Shown: positions 10,343 to 21,886, counted from the first letter of the stretch. The stretch: 64,000 nucleotides of DNA from Gordionus sp. m RMFG-2023 (GCF_954871325.1 NC_088778.1:24041120-24105119), one strand, 5' to 3'. The notes: a model not told the origin generated them from the letters alone. Numbers and translations: made by a program.

Positions 10343-11350
10343 GTGATTCATCGAGGACATCCTGGGATAGTGGGGATGAAATCATTGTGTAGATATTACG
10401 TTTTTTGGACAAATCTCGATACTGATGTTGAAGACTTTGTTAAATGTTGTAAGAGTTGTCAAGAAGGAAGACCGGGAGCTAAAGAGGTGCCATTATACAA
10501 TTGGAACATTCCTACCCGACCTTGGGAACGAATACACATTGATTTGACAGGCCCCGTATCTGGAAAGTATTGGTTAATTTGCGTAGACGCTTTTACCAAA
10601 TGGGTTGAAGTTTCAATTTTAACACATATTAATTCGGCGAGTGTAATAAATAATCTGCGTAATTATTTCGCTAGATTTGGGTTACCTCGCTACATTGTCT
10701 CAGATAACGGTACTCAGTTTACTGGATCTGAATTCAAAACGTTTCTTTTTAAAAACAATATAAAACAATTTAGATCGGCCCCTTATAGCCCCAAATCGAA
10801 TGGTTTGGCTGAACGATATATACGGACGATAAAGACGCGTTTCTATGCTGGAAGGAGATGTGGGACTTCGGACCAGTTAAATTTAGCGAATGTTTTAATT
10901 ACTCACCGTAATACTCTCAATGCAACTACTGGTAAATCCCCTGCCGAGATGATGTTTGGAAGGTAGCTTAGGACGACATTAGATCAGTGGAAATTATCAA
11001 CGAGAGAAAGGACGGAAAACGCTCTATGGAAACAAAAGTACTACAAAGATAGAAGTGTTGAACCTCGGGAGTTTGAAGAGCAGCAAAAAGTTTGGATAGC
11101 AAACGAAAGGAAAGCAGGGTGGCATGAAGGAAAAGTGTTACAACGAAAAAGCGCAATATTGTACGATGTGGAATCAGAGGGGATCGTTAAAAACAAGCAT
11201 GCAGATCAATTGAGGGATGCACATACACAAGAGAAGGAAATACCCGTTAAGTTGACCGAAGAAGTGGAAAAGGCAGAACATGAGAATACAACTCTTGAAA
11301 AAAGAGTTTCGAAACCCCCACTAAGTTATCACGATGAATTCAATTTATAG
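10343..11350 (+). pseudogene. Ty3 integrase region
   Basis: It starts with the HHCC zinc domain (HRGHPG... CCKSCQ), followed by the DDE core: HIDLTGP, SDNGTQFTG and APYSPKSNGLAERY. A tail ends in RVSKPPLSYHDEFNL just before the purine tract. It is broken, so no functional integrase is implied. Its last ~620 bp lie in the right inverted arm and recur at 6923-7551. Confidence 0.85.
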
Positions 11351-11360
11351 TGGGGAGAAC

Positions 11361-11879
11361 TGTAATATATTACAATCTGGTTTCTATACCAACCATTTGG
11401 TCGACTTTTATCAGACACTATAGACACCACCAAGTAGCGACGCCTAAAATTTCCTGCCAATCATGACCTTCATAATCAATGATTGTCCCTGAATTTGTAT
11501 AATTCGATTTCTCTTTATTCTCCTTCCTAATAAAAACGTTATAATTCAGGCAAGTAAAACTACTACTGCCCCTATGTTATTTTTTCTTAAATCATCATAT
11601 TTTGAAAATTTAACCCGCATCATATTCACAAGAAATCAACGAATATTTTAATTTTAAATCTTTACTATTGTTAACGTTAAAATATATTAATATTGTTGTC
11701 AATAATAATGAGATAATTTATTTTTTTTAACCTTTATGATGTGGCTGATTGTTTAACGTTTTGAATGTCATGGCGTAACTTGTGCAATTTTAATTAAAAT
11801 AAGTTTAAAACCAATTTTCACAACTTTGTATTAAATATAAAAAAAACAACTTCAAAATCCATTAAAATAATAATATTTA
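11361..11879. repeat. Putative LTR-like flank of the Ty3 element
   Basis: The sequence after the purine tract starts TGTAATAT, as an LTR should. It continues without coding to the hAT target duplication at 11872-11879, and the inverse is at 6367-6922. No second copy in direct orientation is available to prove an LTR, and its end is undetermined. It may continue past the hAT insertion. Confidence 0.4.
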
Positions 11880-12456
11880 CAGGGATCCAAACCAAACCTG
11901 AACCGTTAAACCGCTAAAAACCAGTATTTTTTATTGAATCTGAACCGAACCTAAACCGCTAAAATAATTTCTAGCTGAAACTAAACCGAACCGCTAAAAT
12001 GCCTCTGAACCAGTTCGAGCCTCATGATTTTATTCTTATAAAATAATATGTAAGTTATTATTAGCATATTGAAAAATATATTTGAATTATTTTAAAGATT
12101 ATCATCAATCACATTTGATTGATAAGTGTCGGCCCTAATTTTTATAAACTTTAAATATTGTCATTTTACATTTTTTAAATATTATAAGCTTATAAATTAT
12201 AATGCTTAGAGAAAAATTAAACCCAAATAATTATTTATCAAATCTGATATCATATTGGCAGTGCCGGCTACCCAAGTTAGTGTGGAAAGATGTTTTTCAA
12301 CAATTAAATTTATACTCTCTCTTTTTATAGATGTAATTTGAATGAGACGAATTTTGAAAATATATTAATTGTGCGGCTTAATAAAAAAAAAATTTAAGTA
12401 TAAAAAAGTAAAATATTGTTCGTATTAAAATTAATCATTGATATTTATTTTTATAT

Positions 12457-12671
12457 AGTGTTGTGATGATTTAATGAAACATATTATGATTAAATTCAAA
12501 CTCATTTATATAAAATTATAATATTTGCAAAAATAATTAACAAAAAGAATAATAGAAGAAATTTCAATAATGCTTTGTCTATATTTTAATTATTTTTGCA
12601 AATATTATAATTTTTTATTAATGGGTTTGAATTTAATCGTCAATATGTTTCATTAAATCATCACAACACTG
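12457..12671. mobile_element. Tc1/mariner-like palindromic MITE (copy 2, in the right arm)
   Basis: The inverse duplicate of the MITE at 3839-4059. It starts AGTGTTGTGATGATTTAAT and ends ATCATCACAACACTG next to TA. It was carried by the inverted duplication and is not an independent insertion. Confidence 0.75.
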
Positions 12672-12876
12672 TATTTATAAATTATATTTTATAATGTGCA
12701 ATTAATGAAGGTTTAATACATGTGTTTTTTAAATTAATGACATAACCTGAAGGATTGAATTCATTATATATATATAAGTGATATTTTGTATAAAAGTTAC
12801 TTTTACTTACTTTATACTTATTTTACTTATTTAATAAAACACTTTACAGATTAATAATAATTATGATTATAAATTC

Positions 12877-13200
12877 ATGCCAATGCACTCATTGATGGGA
12901 AATAAAAAAAATTTCCGGAATAATTATGTATATAATAATTTTAAAAATAGCTTAAGAAATGATAATTTCTACAATAATTTTAGAAATGGAAATTTAGGTA
13001 ATAATGTTCAAAACAAGCATTTTGGAAGTAAAATTGGAATTTTCGACAACGATTTTAGAAATAAAAATTTTGATAATAATATTAGAAATAATAATTGGAA
13101 AAAAATGAAAATGTTAAATTCCAATATTTCCCTCTTTTCCCCAGTAAATAAAAGTATAGTATACATGATAAGATTTATATGGTGGCATATTTTAATTTAA
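12877..13200 (+). CDS. Asn-rich frame with short degenerate repeats, function unknown
   Basis: An open frame of 107 codons, from ATG to TAA, whose first ~75 residues repeat a loose pattern such as NFRNGNLGNN, NDFRNKNFDNN and NNIRNNNWKK. It ends with a short hydrophobic stretch. It starts about 135 bp beyond the inverted-arm boundary. The asparagine tracts resemble those of the Ty3 Gag at 8050-8200, but there is no zinc knuckle. It may be a decayed low-complexity exon, a Gag-like scrap or a chance frame. I do not recognise it. Confidence 0.22.
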   Translation: MPMHSLMGNKKNFRNNYVYNNFKNSLRNDNFYNNFRNGNLGNNVQNKHFGSKIGIFDNDFRNKNFDNNIRNNNWKKMKMLNSNISLFSPVNKSIVYMIRFIWWHILI

Positions 13201-14416
13201 ACAAAATTAAGAATTAAGTATTAAATTAATAATATATTTATAAAATAATTTTAGATAAAAATAATTGATAATTTTTAAAAATAATTTCTATTGTTCATTG
13301 AACATTCTCACCCAACCCTTGTATAAATATTTTTGCATGTTTTACAAATAAAATTTGACAAATACTTTTATAAGTTAAAAATAATACCTGAAATTTTAGT
13401 ATAAATATCATAACTTATAAGGAAGATTTTAAATTATGTGTATTTATTCACATATTTCCATCTTAAATAAAAGTAGAAAAAGTAGCAATTATTTTGTATT
13501 CAATTATAAACAATAATATTGGTTACATAGATCTAAGTAAAATATGCTTAATTCATTACCGCATGATGTTATATTTAACATTAACCGCCCAGATTATAAA
13601 AAAATAGCAATTAAGTAGGTTATACTATAATAATTAATTATTATTGAGTGAAATTTAATTTATAGTTTTATTTATTTATAATTCATCTTGATCATAATCA
13701 GATCCGGTAACGATCTGTTCGATTCAGATCTAATCCTTGACTGCAGACATTTTTCGGACTTGGTCAGCCAGGACCTTACAATTTTTATTTGGGCGGGGCT
13801 GGACTCGGCTATCGGCAAAATATATAATAATTTTATTTTCTTAATGTCTTTTTTAAAAATATTTTCATTATTGTTGGAAGAATCTGAAATCGTATTATTA
13901 GAATTAATGTTAACATAAAATTAGTTTATATTTAATTTAGTAAACATTATATAAATGCTTAGTTAGCTATTTTTAAAATGAGCTTCTTTAAATATAAAAA
14001 AATAGAAATTCTAATCCGGTTATAGCCGAAAAAAAAGAAGGAAAAAAAAATCTGATCAACTAATGTATTTTTACCAATCATATCTCTTCCCTATGATATT
14101 TTATCAAGAGAAACTTTAAATTTTTTAAAAAGCAGCCAAAAGGAATTTAATTTTCTAAAACAAAAAATTAATATTACTATATTAAAATAATTATTCGTGT
14201 TTTTGGGAACTTGTAGTCCAAATTCTTATTTTATATAATTAGCGTTTTTATATTTTTATTTATAGTTATATAAATTTAATATATATTTTTTAAATTGTGC
14301 GATTATTTGAAATAAATTACGTAATTTAAGTAAGGTTATATTATATGCAAAAATTATTAAAGGTAATTTTATTAATTTATTGCGGTCATATTTAAGATTA
14401 GTAAGAAGCAGATTAA
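13201..14416. other. AT-rich non-coding stretch
   Basis: No convincing gene. A slightly GC-richer patch at about 13690-13815 (GATCCGGTAACGATCTG to GGGCGGGGCTGGACTCGG) looks like the interior of the GC-motif MITEs seen at 37.05 and 56.2 kb, but I cannot find its ends. Confidence 0.5.
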
Positions 14417-15515
14417 TAGGTATGACAAATTTTTAATCGTTTCGTAATTACGCTTAAAACGAATTATTTGTTATTCGAAATTCGATTTGATTCGATTCGT
14501 ATTTTACGAATACGAATATCACGAATATGAATATTTAGGAAAAGTATTCGTCGAATAGTAAATTTTTATTATTCGATTCGAAATTATTCGTTTTATTCGA
14601 AATTATTCGTAAAGATTCGTATTGTTCGAAATTATTCGTATTATTCAAAATTATTTATAAATATTCTTTAATATTCATAATTTTTCGTAAATATTTTATT
14701 TTTTCGTTAATATTTATAATTTTTCGTAAATATTTTATTTTTTCGTTAATATTCGTAAATCGTAAGTAAGTAATAAATAAAATTAAATTTTCCTAGTGGA
14801 TTTCATTTCATTTTACTTTATTTTTTTCCTCTTATAAATCATATGTTATATGTTGTTTAATGCAACAAAGTAAATTATTTAAATTAATTTTATTTATATA
14901 TTTGTAAAAAAGAAATATAATTTTCTAAGAGCTAAAATTTTAAGTTATGATTTTTTGGGTAGTAAATTTCGAATGGACAACTATAAAATTAATATAAAAT
15001 TGTCAAAATAAGAAAAGATTGATTTAACCCTTCACTATACAGGTGGAAAAAACTCCAATAGTTTCTATTTTATCCCAAATTTTAAATAGCTATATCTCAG
15101 ATAATAAAAAAATTTAAGAACTAAAATTTTACACAATTATTGTAAAATTATTAGAGATATTTGATGTTTATAAAAGAATATTTTAATAAAATTTGGAATA
15201 TTAGATTCAAGAAATAATTTATAGCAAAGAATTTAGATATTTTTATAAGCAATTCTAATTCTAAAAATCAGGTGATTTTGGCCAACTTGTTTGAATAACG
15301 TTTATAAAATTATTGGGTTTTATTTCGCTTATTTTCTGTAAATTTTAATATGCTATTGACAATTAGTTTAGTTTTTTTTTTAGTTAAAGTGTCATTTCAA
15401 AACATCAACATCTGTTTATTTTTGCAAAATATAACTTATTTTTTATAAGCTTTAGAATAATTTTCGAATCGAATCGAATAGCACAAATATTCGATTCGTT
15501 TTTTTTGTAGGCCTA
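14417..15515. mobile_element. ATTCG-rich MITE-like element
   Basis: The left edge begins TAGGTATGAC and the right edge ends GTAGGCCTA, an imperfect inverted pair. Both are followed inward by dense ATTCGAAT/ATTCGATTCG motifs (14440-14650 and 15465-15500). The clustered ATTCG subterminal repeats and TAGG ends recall hAT MITEs. I see no matching target duplication, so the boundaries are approximate. The middle holds nothing coding. Confidence 0.45.
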
Positions 15516-17504
15516 TTCGTATCAGTTAATATTCAAATAAAGTAACCCATGACCGGAAAAAAAAATTCGTAATATTGCATTCAAAGTTATTTATAACCTT
15601 AAATATAATATTATTTTTTATATCTATTTGATAGTATATTATTTCGGATTATAAGATTAAAATTTCAATATCATAGTTTTGGCAATATGCTAGAAGGAAA
15701 AATTTTCCCGCTTTTATTTATCTCGCATTCATTTTTTCTTTTATTTATATATATTAAACTGGGTGAAATGCATAGAACTTATATTTTATCCATGATTTTC
15801 AAACCCTCTTACGTGGTAGGAACGCCATAGATATTTACGTGGTTATATAGTCCACAAAAAATTTAAGTGCTAAATATAGATCAGCAAATTCTCTAGGAAT
15901 TAATATTTAGAAAGAAAATATTTTAGTTTAATTATAAAATTTAAAAAAAAATGAAAATTTAAGAAATATGAAAAACACCCTGGGTACCTATTATCCTTTC
16001 GCGTTGGATGTCATAAGCACATCTTTATTTTTTTTAAATTTTTGTATAAAAATATTATTAGTAATTAAATGGAAATAAATTATCAAATTTACCAGGAAAT
16101 ATAATTATTTATATCATTCAGAAGAATTTGTCACTTAAACTGTCAATAATATTTACAAAAAATAAGCCAATAATCTATTGTTATTCGTGCCTATAGACAA
16201 TCCAGTGGCTTCTAATGTTTTTATAAATTTAGCTGGTTTTTTATTCAAAATAATCTCTACTTCAAAATGCGCCAAAACCTGTCACTGGTCTACTCAATTA
16301 AAATTTGATTTCAAGGTATTAAATTACTAAAAATATTGTCAATACTTTTTATACTTGATAAATCGAATTCTTATTTTATAAAACGCGCTAAAGGAACTAA
16401 GGCTATATCAATATATTAATCATTGAGTTCATTAGCTAAACCTAGATCCTTATTTGCGAAAATGATATCTGAGTTGCCCCAATATTTATTGTCTGAAGTC
16501 TTTAACATGTAAAAATTTATCAATCAGTTTTGCCAGTCATTAACCAAGAGTTATAAACTATTAGACTGTCTTCATCGAATTTTGAATGGTGATTCAAAAA
16601 TAATACACTAAGCGAAATAGGGTTTCTCTAATTCAAAATATTTTGAATATTTTTATTTTAATATCTTTATAGATATCTTTTTTTTTATCTTTTCTGTAAA
16701 ATATTAGTTCAAAATTTATTAGGAATCTGAATCTAATATTGAGATGCAGCCTTAAGCATGAAGTTTGCCAAATTTTTCATATACTAATTCTGTAGTTTAA
16801 GTCAATATGAAATATTTACTAAAATACATGTAGGTCAGTTCTACAGTATATATTATTATTTTTTCCCTTAATTACTTAGAATTAAAACTACTTAAAGTAT
16901 GATTTTGTTGGTAAATATTTTTTATTTTATCAGAATTGAATCTCTTAGAAAATATAATATTTTCTCAGAAATATTTACTATTTATTTTAAGTGCATAAGC
17001 ATGATTTTTTGTATGTAATAATAACTCGGAAAATAGAATAAAATAATTCTGAGAAAATTTAAAAAATATTACTTAGCAAAATTTTCTATGATTTTTAAAA
17101 ATAATCTGAGAAAATCAGCAAAAATTCTTAGCTTTTAATATTTTTCAAATTGATTGTAAAAATTTTTAAGCATTTCAAAATATTTGTTTAAATTTACTTT
17201 TAATGACATCTAGAACATTTTAAAAATTTATGTTAGAGGAGGGGGGGGGGATGAATTTATTGGGGTTAAAATCGGAATATCCCCTTCGAACTTACAATGC
17301 GTGAGAAGTGCCCAGAAAGATAATGATTAATTTATTTTTAATCATATCAGATAAAGGTTGCATGCTTACTTAAAAGACAAAGGTAACAAAAGATCCATAA
17401 AACATTTCTCGTTTATGATTTAAGGAACTTTTGTGAGTAAATTAATAATCAATATGTATTTTTTCCTTTAAATAAATGCATTCACAATTTTTTATTATTT
17501 CGCG

Positions 17505-17670
17505 GTATTACGCTCGCATAATGACTATGCGCAAACACATTCGCGGTAAAAAATTCTATGTAAAGGGTTCGCGATAAAAATTTCGCTGAATTCACGGAAT
17601 TGGTTTCGCTATATTACCTTTGCTATAAATTCTTTCACGATTAAAGTTTCGCGAAAAATTGTTTTACGAT
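17505..17670. repeat. Cluster of degenerate TTCGCG repeats
   Basis: Motifs of the form TTCGCGGTAAAAAATTC, TTCGCGATAAAAATTTC and TTTCGCGAAAAATTG recur every 20-40 bp, mixed with TTCACG variants. They give a local rise in CpG within AT-rich DNA. They look like the subterminal repeats of a decayed MITE, but no ends are seen. Confidence 0.45.
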
Positions 17671-18331
17671 GTTTTGTTGAATTTATGCATTTTTTTTGAA
17701 AATCTTTAAAAAATTTGCATATATTGTAATTAAATTAATTTATCAAAGTTTATGTTAGACTAGGTGTTATCTGGATCTGAGTTAACAAATTTTTATTATT
17801 ATACCACAACTAGAAATGGTACTTTCCGATTCCAGAAAATTGTCATGTTCCGAATCTGGGAATTGATTATGAATATATCAAACAAATATATATGTTAAAA
17901 AAATTAGATAAAAGAGTAAAAATTTGATTTTTGATCTATTACCATAAATGATAAAGGACATAAACTCCTTTTCTTAGTGTCTTATAAACTTTAAATAAAT
18001 ACATAGGTAAGTTATTTTTATTTAATTTACATGATTATTTTACATTCAATATAATGTGACGTGTTATTCAAAATGTTGATAATAAGTTTATATTAATTAG
18101 TGTATTTTTTCTGATAGTCCCATTTTTCCAATATTTATCCTAAAATATCTGGCTCTTATAATTGCACTAATTAAATTTAAATATTTCTAAGAGGCTCTTC
18201 TCTGAAAATCCATTCCATTGTGCTGTGAAGGATATTTTAAAATTGCCATTAGCAGCTTTTTCAATATTTACTGAGTTTATTTTTGAATTGGCAGGTATTT
18301 CACTATTATTTACTCTTGCTTTTTTAATCTG

Positions 18332-18458
18332 ATTTTTAAAAACGGCTAGCTCAATGTTTTAGCCAAGCCTCAAGATTTTGATAATAGATGTCCAAAAATT
18401 TTTAGACTTGAGTAACATTTTTTTAAAGATAAAATATTGAGCTAGCAGTTTTAAAAAT
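18332..18458. repeat. Short inverted repeat, possible mini-MITE
   Basis: ATTTTTAAAAACGGCTAGCTC at the left pairs with GAGCTAGCAGTTTTAAAAAT at the right with few mismatches, around about 75 bp. The unit could form a hairpin. No target duplication is evident. Confidence 0.5.
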
Positions 18459-19330
18459 TGGCTCATATCAAGCTATTTAACAATACTAACTTTTATAATA
18501 TATATATTGTATATTGATTATTTTTTTTACCTCTAAACAAACTTTTTTTAAAAATTAATTAACATTTACTTTTAGTTTTACAATAGCTTGTTAAATTTTT
18601 TTTTTACTGCTCTCATCTCCGTTCATTTAAAATAAATTTTATAATTTATACAAAACTCAACCTTTTATTTTATTATATAAATTTATTAAATACAATTTGA
18701 AGACATAAATATTTGAAAAAGCTTGCTCGAGTATAAAATTATTTAGACATGCTATTGAAGACCTTTTGTGATTTTACGATAGAATAAAGATGCTGAAAAC
18801 ATATGATCAATTTCAGTCATTATTGTTAAACGTAATCATTTTAAACTTCGTTATTATATAATTTTCACTTATGTTTTTTAAAATAAATATTTCATAATTT
18901 TTTTAAATTGATTAAATATTAATATTCTCACTAAAAAAAGTTTGATTTATTGTTGTTCATAATACTGAATATTGTTATCTATGTTTGTATTTTGTACTTG
19001 TAAATCGTTAATTATTTATGACTCTATTTTATTTGTTTTTATTAAAACACTCTGCTTTCTATTGCAATAGAAATTTTTTAAAAATATATTTAGTTTTTTT
19101 TTGCAATTTATTAGATAATCGTAAAATTTTAAGAGTCATAAAAAAATATAGTATAACATTATAAATATTAGCTTTTAAAACATTATATATTACAAAAATT
19201 TCCCCCTAATAGAATAACTCTGAATTTTTTTTATAAGCAAAAGATAATTCTAGCGACACCTTTTTTTTCACTCACAAATACATTATCACTTACGAACAGT
19301 ATAAAAAAAGTTCCTTCATTCCGATATTAT

Positions 19331-20824
19331 ATGAAAATGTTAGTAAAGCCATTTACACTTAATTCCTCATTGGTAGAATTCGTGTTAATTTGCATCTTAT
19401 TGCCCATATTTTGTTGCTTAGGCATAATTTTTAACACACTATTATTACTCATTCTATTTAATTCGAAATTTCGTGTGAGGGCATATAGATTTTTAAAATT
19501 TTCTGCTGGAGCTGATTTGTGCCTTAATTTCCTCACCATCATATATCCCATAATGGATAAGATGGGAAAATATTTCCCTATTTATCGAAAATTTACAGCA
19601 ACCTGGATTTGGAATTATTTTATCGGGAAATATTGCTTCATACTCAAAAATGTTTTTTCAAGAGTAGCAACTTTAAACATAACGTTACTAGCAGTGGACC
19701 GTTATTTAGCCTTAAATTCAACCACTGAATACATAAAATGGCGAAATTCTCAATTTTTTAGGATCAGTCCTTACCTAAGTATGATTATATCTCTAGCCCT
19801 GTCGATTCCTATATATACTTGGTATGACATAGTTCAGAAGCCAATATACACCAATACCTCACATATCGTTTTTAACATGTCTTTTAATACATATTTTAAA
19901 CAGTATGATAACTCTTCATTGATAGTGTATACGTGTAACGATTGTATAAAGCCTTTGTATATTTTTGATTTTGGCACACAATACCTTAATAATAATATGC
20001 ATGAAGCAAAAACAACCCCAACTTATGAAAGAAGAAAACACTTGGTATGGACCCGTGGCTTTAAATTTTATTCTTACATAAGAGAAATATTTTTAACCCA
20101 AGTCACGACCACCATCCTATTAATACTTACATTCAAAGTTGGAAAATCAATTTACAAACTTAAGGGAATCGTTGATAAGAAAATTCTTAAAAGCAGATTA
20201 GATCAACAACCATCAGGCGATGATTTCTTTAATAGGAAATATAGTGGAATAGCAAAAATGATTATGAAATCCAAAATGGGGTCTAAATTAAGTGTTTTAA
20301 CGGCACCCGTAGTACCAAGCACGATAAAAGATAAACTTCGAAATGAATCTAGGTTTAATCGATCATTATTCTATATATCTAGGATTCAGATAATAGACCA
20401 AAATAGCGAGGGAACTTTATTCCGAATACCATTAGTGATGGAAGAAGAATATTGGCTCACGGTATTGCTATTGGTATCGGTTTGCTTCCACATTGTAGGA
20501 ATTTTACCAATCTCTGTAGTTAATATATTATTTACATCAAAGTTGGATCATCTCCCTCTAATAGGGAGCAATTTTTACACATTAGTCTCTGTGTGTAATT
20601 TTTTAGAGCTCTCCAAAGCTTGCTTTGACTCACTTCTGTATATTTTGATATGTCCAAAATTAAAAATAAACATCCCTCTAGCATGGTCGAACATTAATAA
20701 TTGTTCTAAAAGGTTGTGTTGCCAAAGTAAACCAAAGATGTACAATATGAGACGAGTTAATAAATGTACGAGATTTAAAAACAAAATATTTTCATCCAAT
20801 CATGTATATCAACAAAATAGATAA
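19331..20824 (+). CDS. Divergent rhodopsin-like (class A) GPCR, single exon
   Basis: 497 codons without interruption. Seven hydrophobic segments at roughly residues 17-43, 54-75, 99-122, 145-165, 248-271, 376-401 and 416-441. Class A landmarks: Asn35 in TM1 (GIIFN), Asp62 in TM2 (SAGADLCLN), DRY at 123-125 after TM3, and a TM6 proline in CFHIVGILP. The TM7 NPxxY motif is replaced by DSLLY. TM4 lacks the usual Trp. The second extracellular loop is very long (about 166-247), with N-glycosylation sites (NTS, NMS, NSS) and Cys202/Cys205. The third cytoplasmic loop is also long (about 272-375). A Cys cluster at 458-464 after TM7 may be palmitoylated. It probably sits in the plasma membrane and signals through G proteins. 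The overall look is of an invertebrate peptide (FMRFamide-like) receptor, but the ligand is unknown. The start is the first in-frame ATG, after stops. Confidence 0.87.
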   Translation: MKMLVKPFTLNSSLVEFVLICILLPIFCCLGIIFNTLLLLILFNSKFRVRAYRFLKFSAGADLCLNFLTIIYPIMDKMGKYFPIYRKFTATWIWNYFIGKYCFILKNVFSRVATLNITLLAVDRYLALNSTTEYIKWRNSQFFRISPYLSMIISLALSIPIYTWYDIVQKPIYTNTSHIVFNMSFNTYFKQYDNSSLIVYTCNDCIKPLYIFDFGTQYLNNNMHEAKTTPTYERRKHLVWTRGFKFYSYIREIFLTQVTTTILLILTFKVGKSIYKLKGIVDKKILKSRLDQQPSGDDFFNRKYSGIAKMIMKSKMGSKLSVLTAPVVPSTIKDKLRNESRFNRSLFYISRIQIIDQNSEGTLFRIPLVMEEEYWLTVLLLVSVCFHIVGILPISVVNILFTSKLDHLPLIGSNFYTLVSVCNFLELSKACFDSLLYILICPKLKINIPLAWSNINNCSKRLCCQSKPKMYNMRRVNKCTRFKNKIFSSNHVYQQNR

Positions 20825-20831
20825 TTTTGAA

Positions 20832-20837
20832 AATAAA
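20832..20837 (+). promoter_or_regulatory. Possible polyadenylation signal of the GPCR gene
   Basis: AATAAA lies 7 bp after the GPCR stop codon. That would give a very short 3' untranslated region; further copies occur downstream, so the one used is uncertain. Confidence 0.35.
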
Positions 20838-21638
20838 ACATCTATACTATGTTGAACTATTTCATTTAAGAAACATATGATTTAATTTATTAAATATGAT
20901 TAATGTATTAATTTATGATAATTTAAAAACTTGGGTTTAAACATATAATTCTTTGAATAATTATCATTAAAAAAATAAATAATTAGCACAATCTTATTTA
21001 TTTATTTCGTATAATACTGATATTATGTATATGTGAGCTATCATTTTCAAAGTCTGCTATCTTGCACCTTTTTAAGCTGATAAGATAATCGAAGTATAAA
21101 TGGTCTCCTGTCTTTAAAATTATGGGGAAGCTTAATTTGACTGCAATCTCTGCTTAAGCTTTCCATCGTCCCCACCCCTCATCCCTGTTCTTTCACATCA
21201 ACTATATACTTTTAAATATGAAGGTTTATTATACTCATATGCCTGAGTCTGGTTTAACGCATCAATGATTCCAGTAAACTTTACAGACACTTTCAATTCC
21301 TATTTTCCAGAAGCGTGATGTCATTTCTAACTAACTTTCCTGAGCAGGGATTTATACATCTTAAATTCGTTTTCCACAGGTTATTATAAACCTAATAGAT
21401 TTTGTGTACATACAAGTAGCAAATAAGTGCTTATATTTTTATCATATGTAACACGAGACATCCCTGTCCTCTTCACATCATGAAGCTCCTCCACATTTCA
21501 GAATCTCAGCATTTTTCTCATTAGCATCTTACTTTACTATGGTCTTTTAAAACCTTCATTACCCGAGTCTTTTTGTAATCAATGGATGTTACAATTTTCC
21601 TTCGTAATATTTCCAATTCTTTATCTATTATTGATTAA
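20838..21638. other. Intergenic stretch downstream of the GPCR
   Basis: Slightly richer in C and T than its surroundings at 21110-21560, with no frame that I can assign. It ends at the Harbinger-type MITE. Confidence 0.5.
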
Positions 21639-21886
21639 GGCTGCATTCAAAGTGGAGGCGGATCCGTTTTTTACATCCGTTCCGTCAAAAATGATATTAT
21701 ACTCATTTTCATTAAAAATTTGTCGGATCAAAAAGTCAAAATGTTTTGACTTCAAAATTTGCCGGATCCGTTAATACGGAAGGTATCGGAACGGACGCAC
21801 TTTGAACATATATATCTCATTTCAATGAGATTGACTTTTGACGGAACGGATGTAAAAAACGGATCGTATCCACTTTGAATGCAGCC
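21639..21886. mobile_element. PIF/Harbinger-type MITE, 248 bp
   Basis: Terminal inverted repeats of about 50 bp start GGCTGCATTCAAAGTGGA and end with the inverse. The internal part of the repeats reads GATCCGTTTTTTACATCCG, then TTCCGTCAAAA. The element is flanked by TAA at 21636-21638 and 21887-21889. Three-base TWA duplications and GG-start repeats are typical of PIF/Harbinger. The arms differ by only a few bases, suggesting a fairly young copy. It has no coding capacity. Confidence 0.82.

Larger units (their letters stand above)
7552..11360 (+). mobile_element. Ty3/gypsy retrotransposon, old and broken
   Basis: A fossil LTR retrotransposon with the Ty3/gypsy order: Gag with a zinc knuckle, protease, reverse transcriptase, RNase H, integrase. 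The 5' part of Gag and any 5' LTR are missing because the left side runs directly into the inverted arm at 7551. A purine-rich tract, AGTGGGGAGAAC, ends at 11360, followed by TGTAATAT, a plausible 3' LTR start. The protease-reverse transcriptase style (ALPARRVPFPLHRTIEAELD) resembles the Mag/K02A2.6-like lineage, tentatively. The coding capacity is interrupted in a few places, so the element is not whole, though domain conservation suggests it is not ancient. Confidence 0.85.
10732..12742. repeat. Right arm of the large inverted duplication
   Basis: This is the inverse of 3769-7551 without the 4130-5851 insertion. It contains the end of the Ty3 integrase, the putative LTR-like flank, the duplicated target site AATATTTA (11872-11879), the hAT MITE end CAGGGATCCAAACC (11880-11893) and one Tc1-like MITE (12457-12671). 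It stops inside the hAT MITE at 12742. The far end of that MITE does not follow, so the break in homology is a duplication boundary, not an element boundary. Confidence 0.88.
15516..19330. other. Long AT-rich non-coding stretch upstream of the GPCR gene
   Basis: No gene recognised on either strand. It contains a cluster of TTCGCG motifs at 17505-17670, a G-run at 17241-17250 that resembles an hAT end, and a small inverted repeat at 18332-18458. The last few hundred bases may hold the promoter or 5' untranslated exon of the GPCR, but no clear signal is visible. Confidence 0.55.

Noticed and set aside
21586-21774. 62-codon frame ending in RIKKSKCFDFKICRIR
   Set aside because: It runs into the Harbinger MITE and its repeated half-motifs, so it is not a gene.
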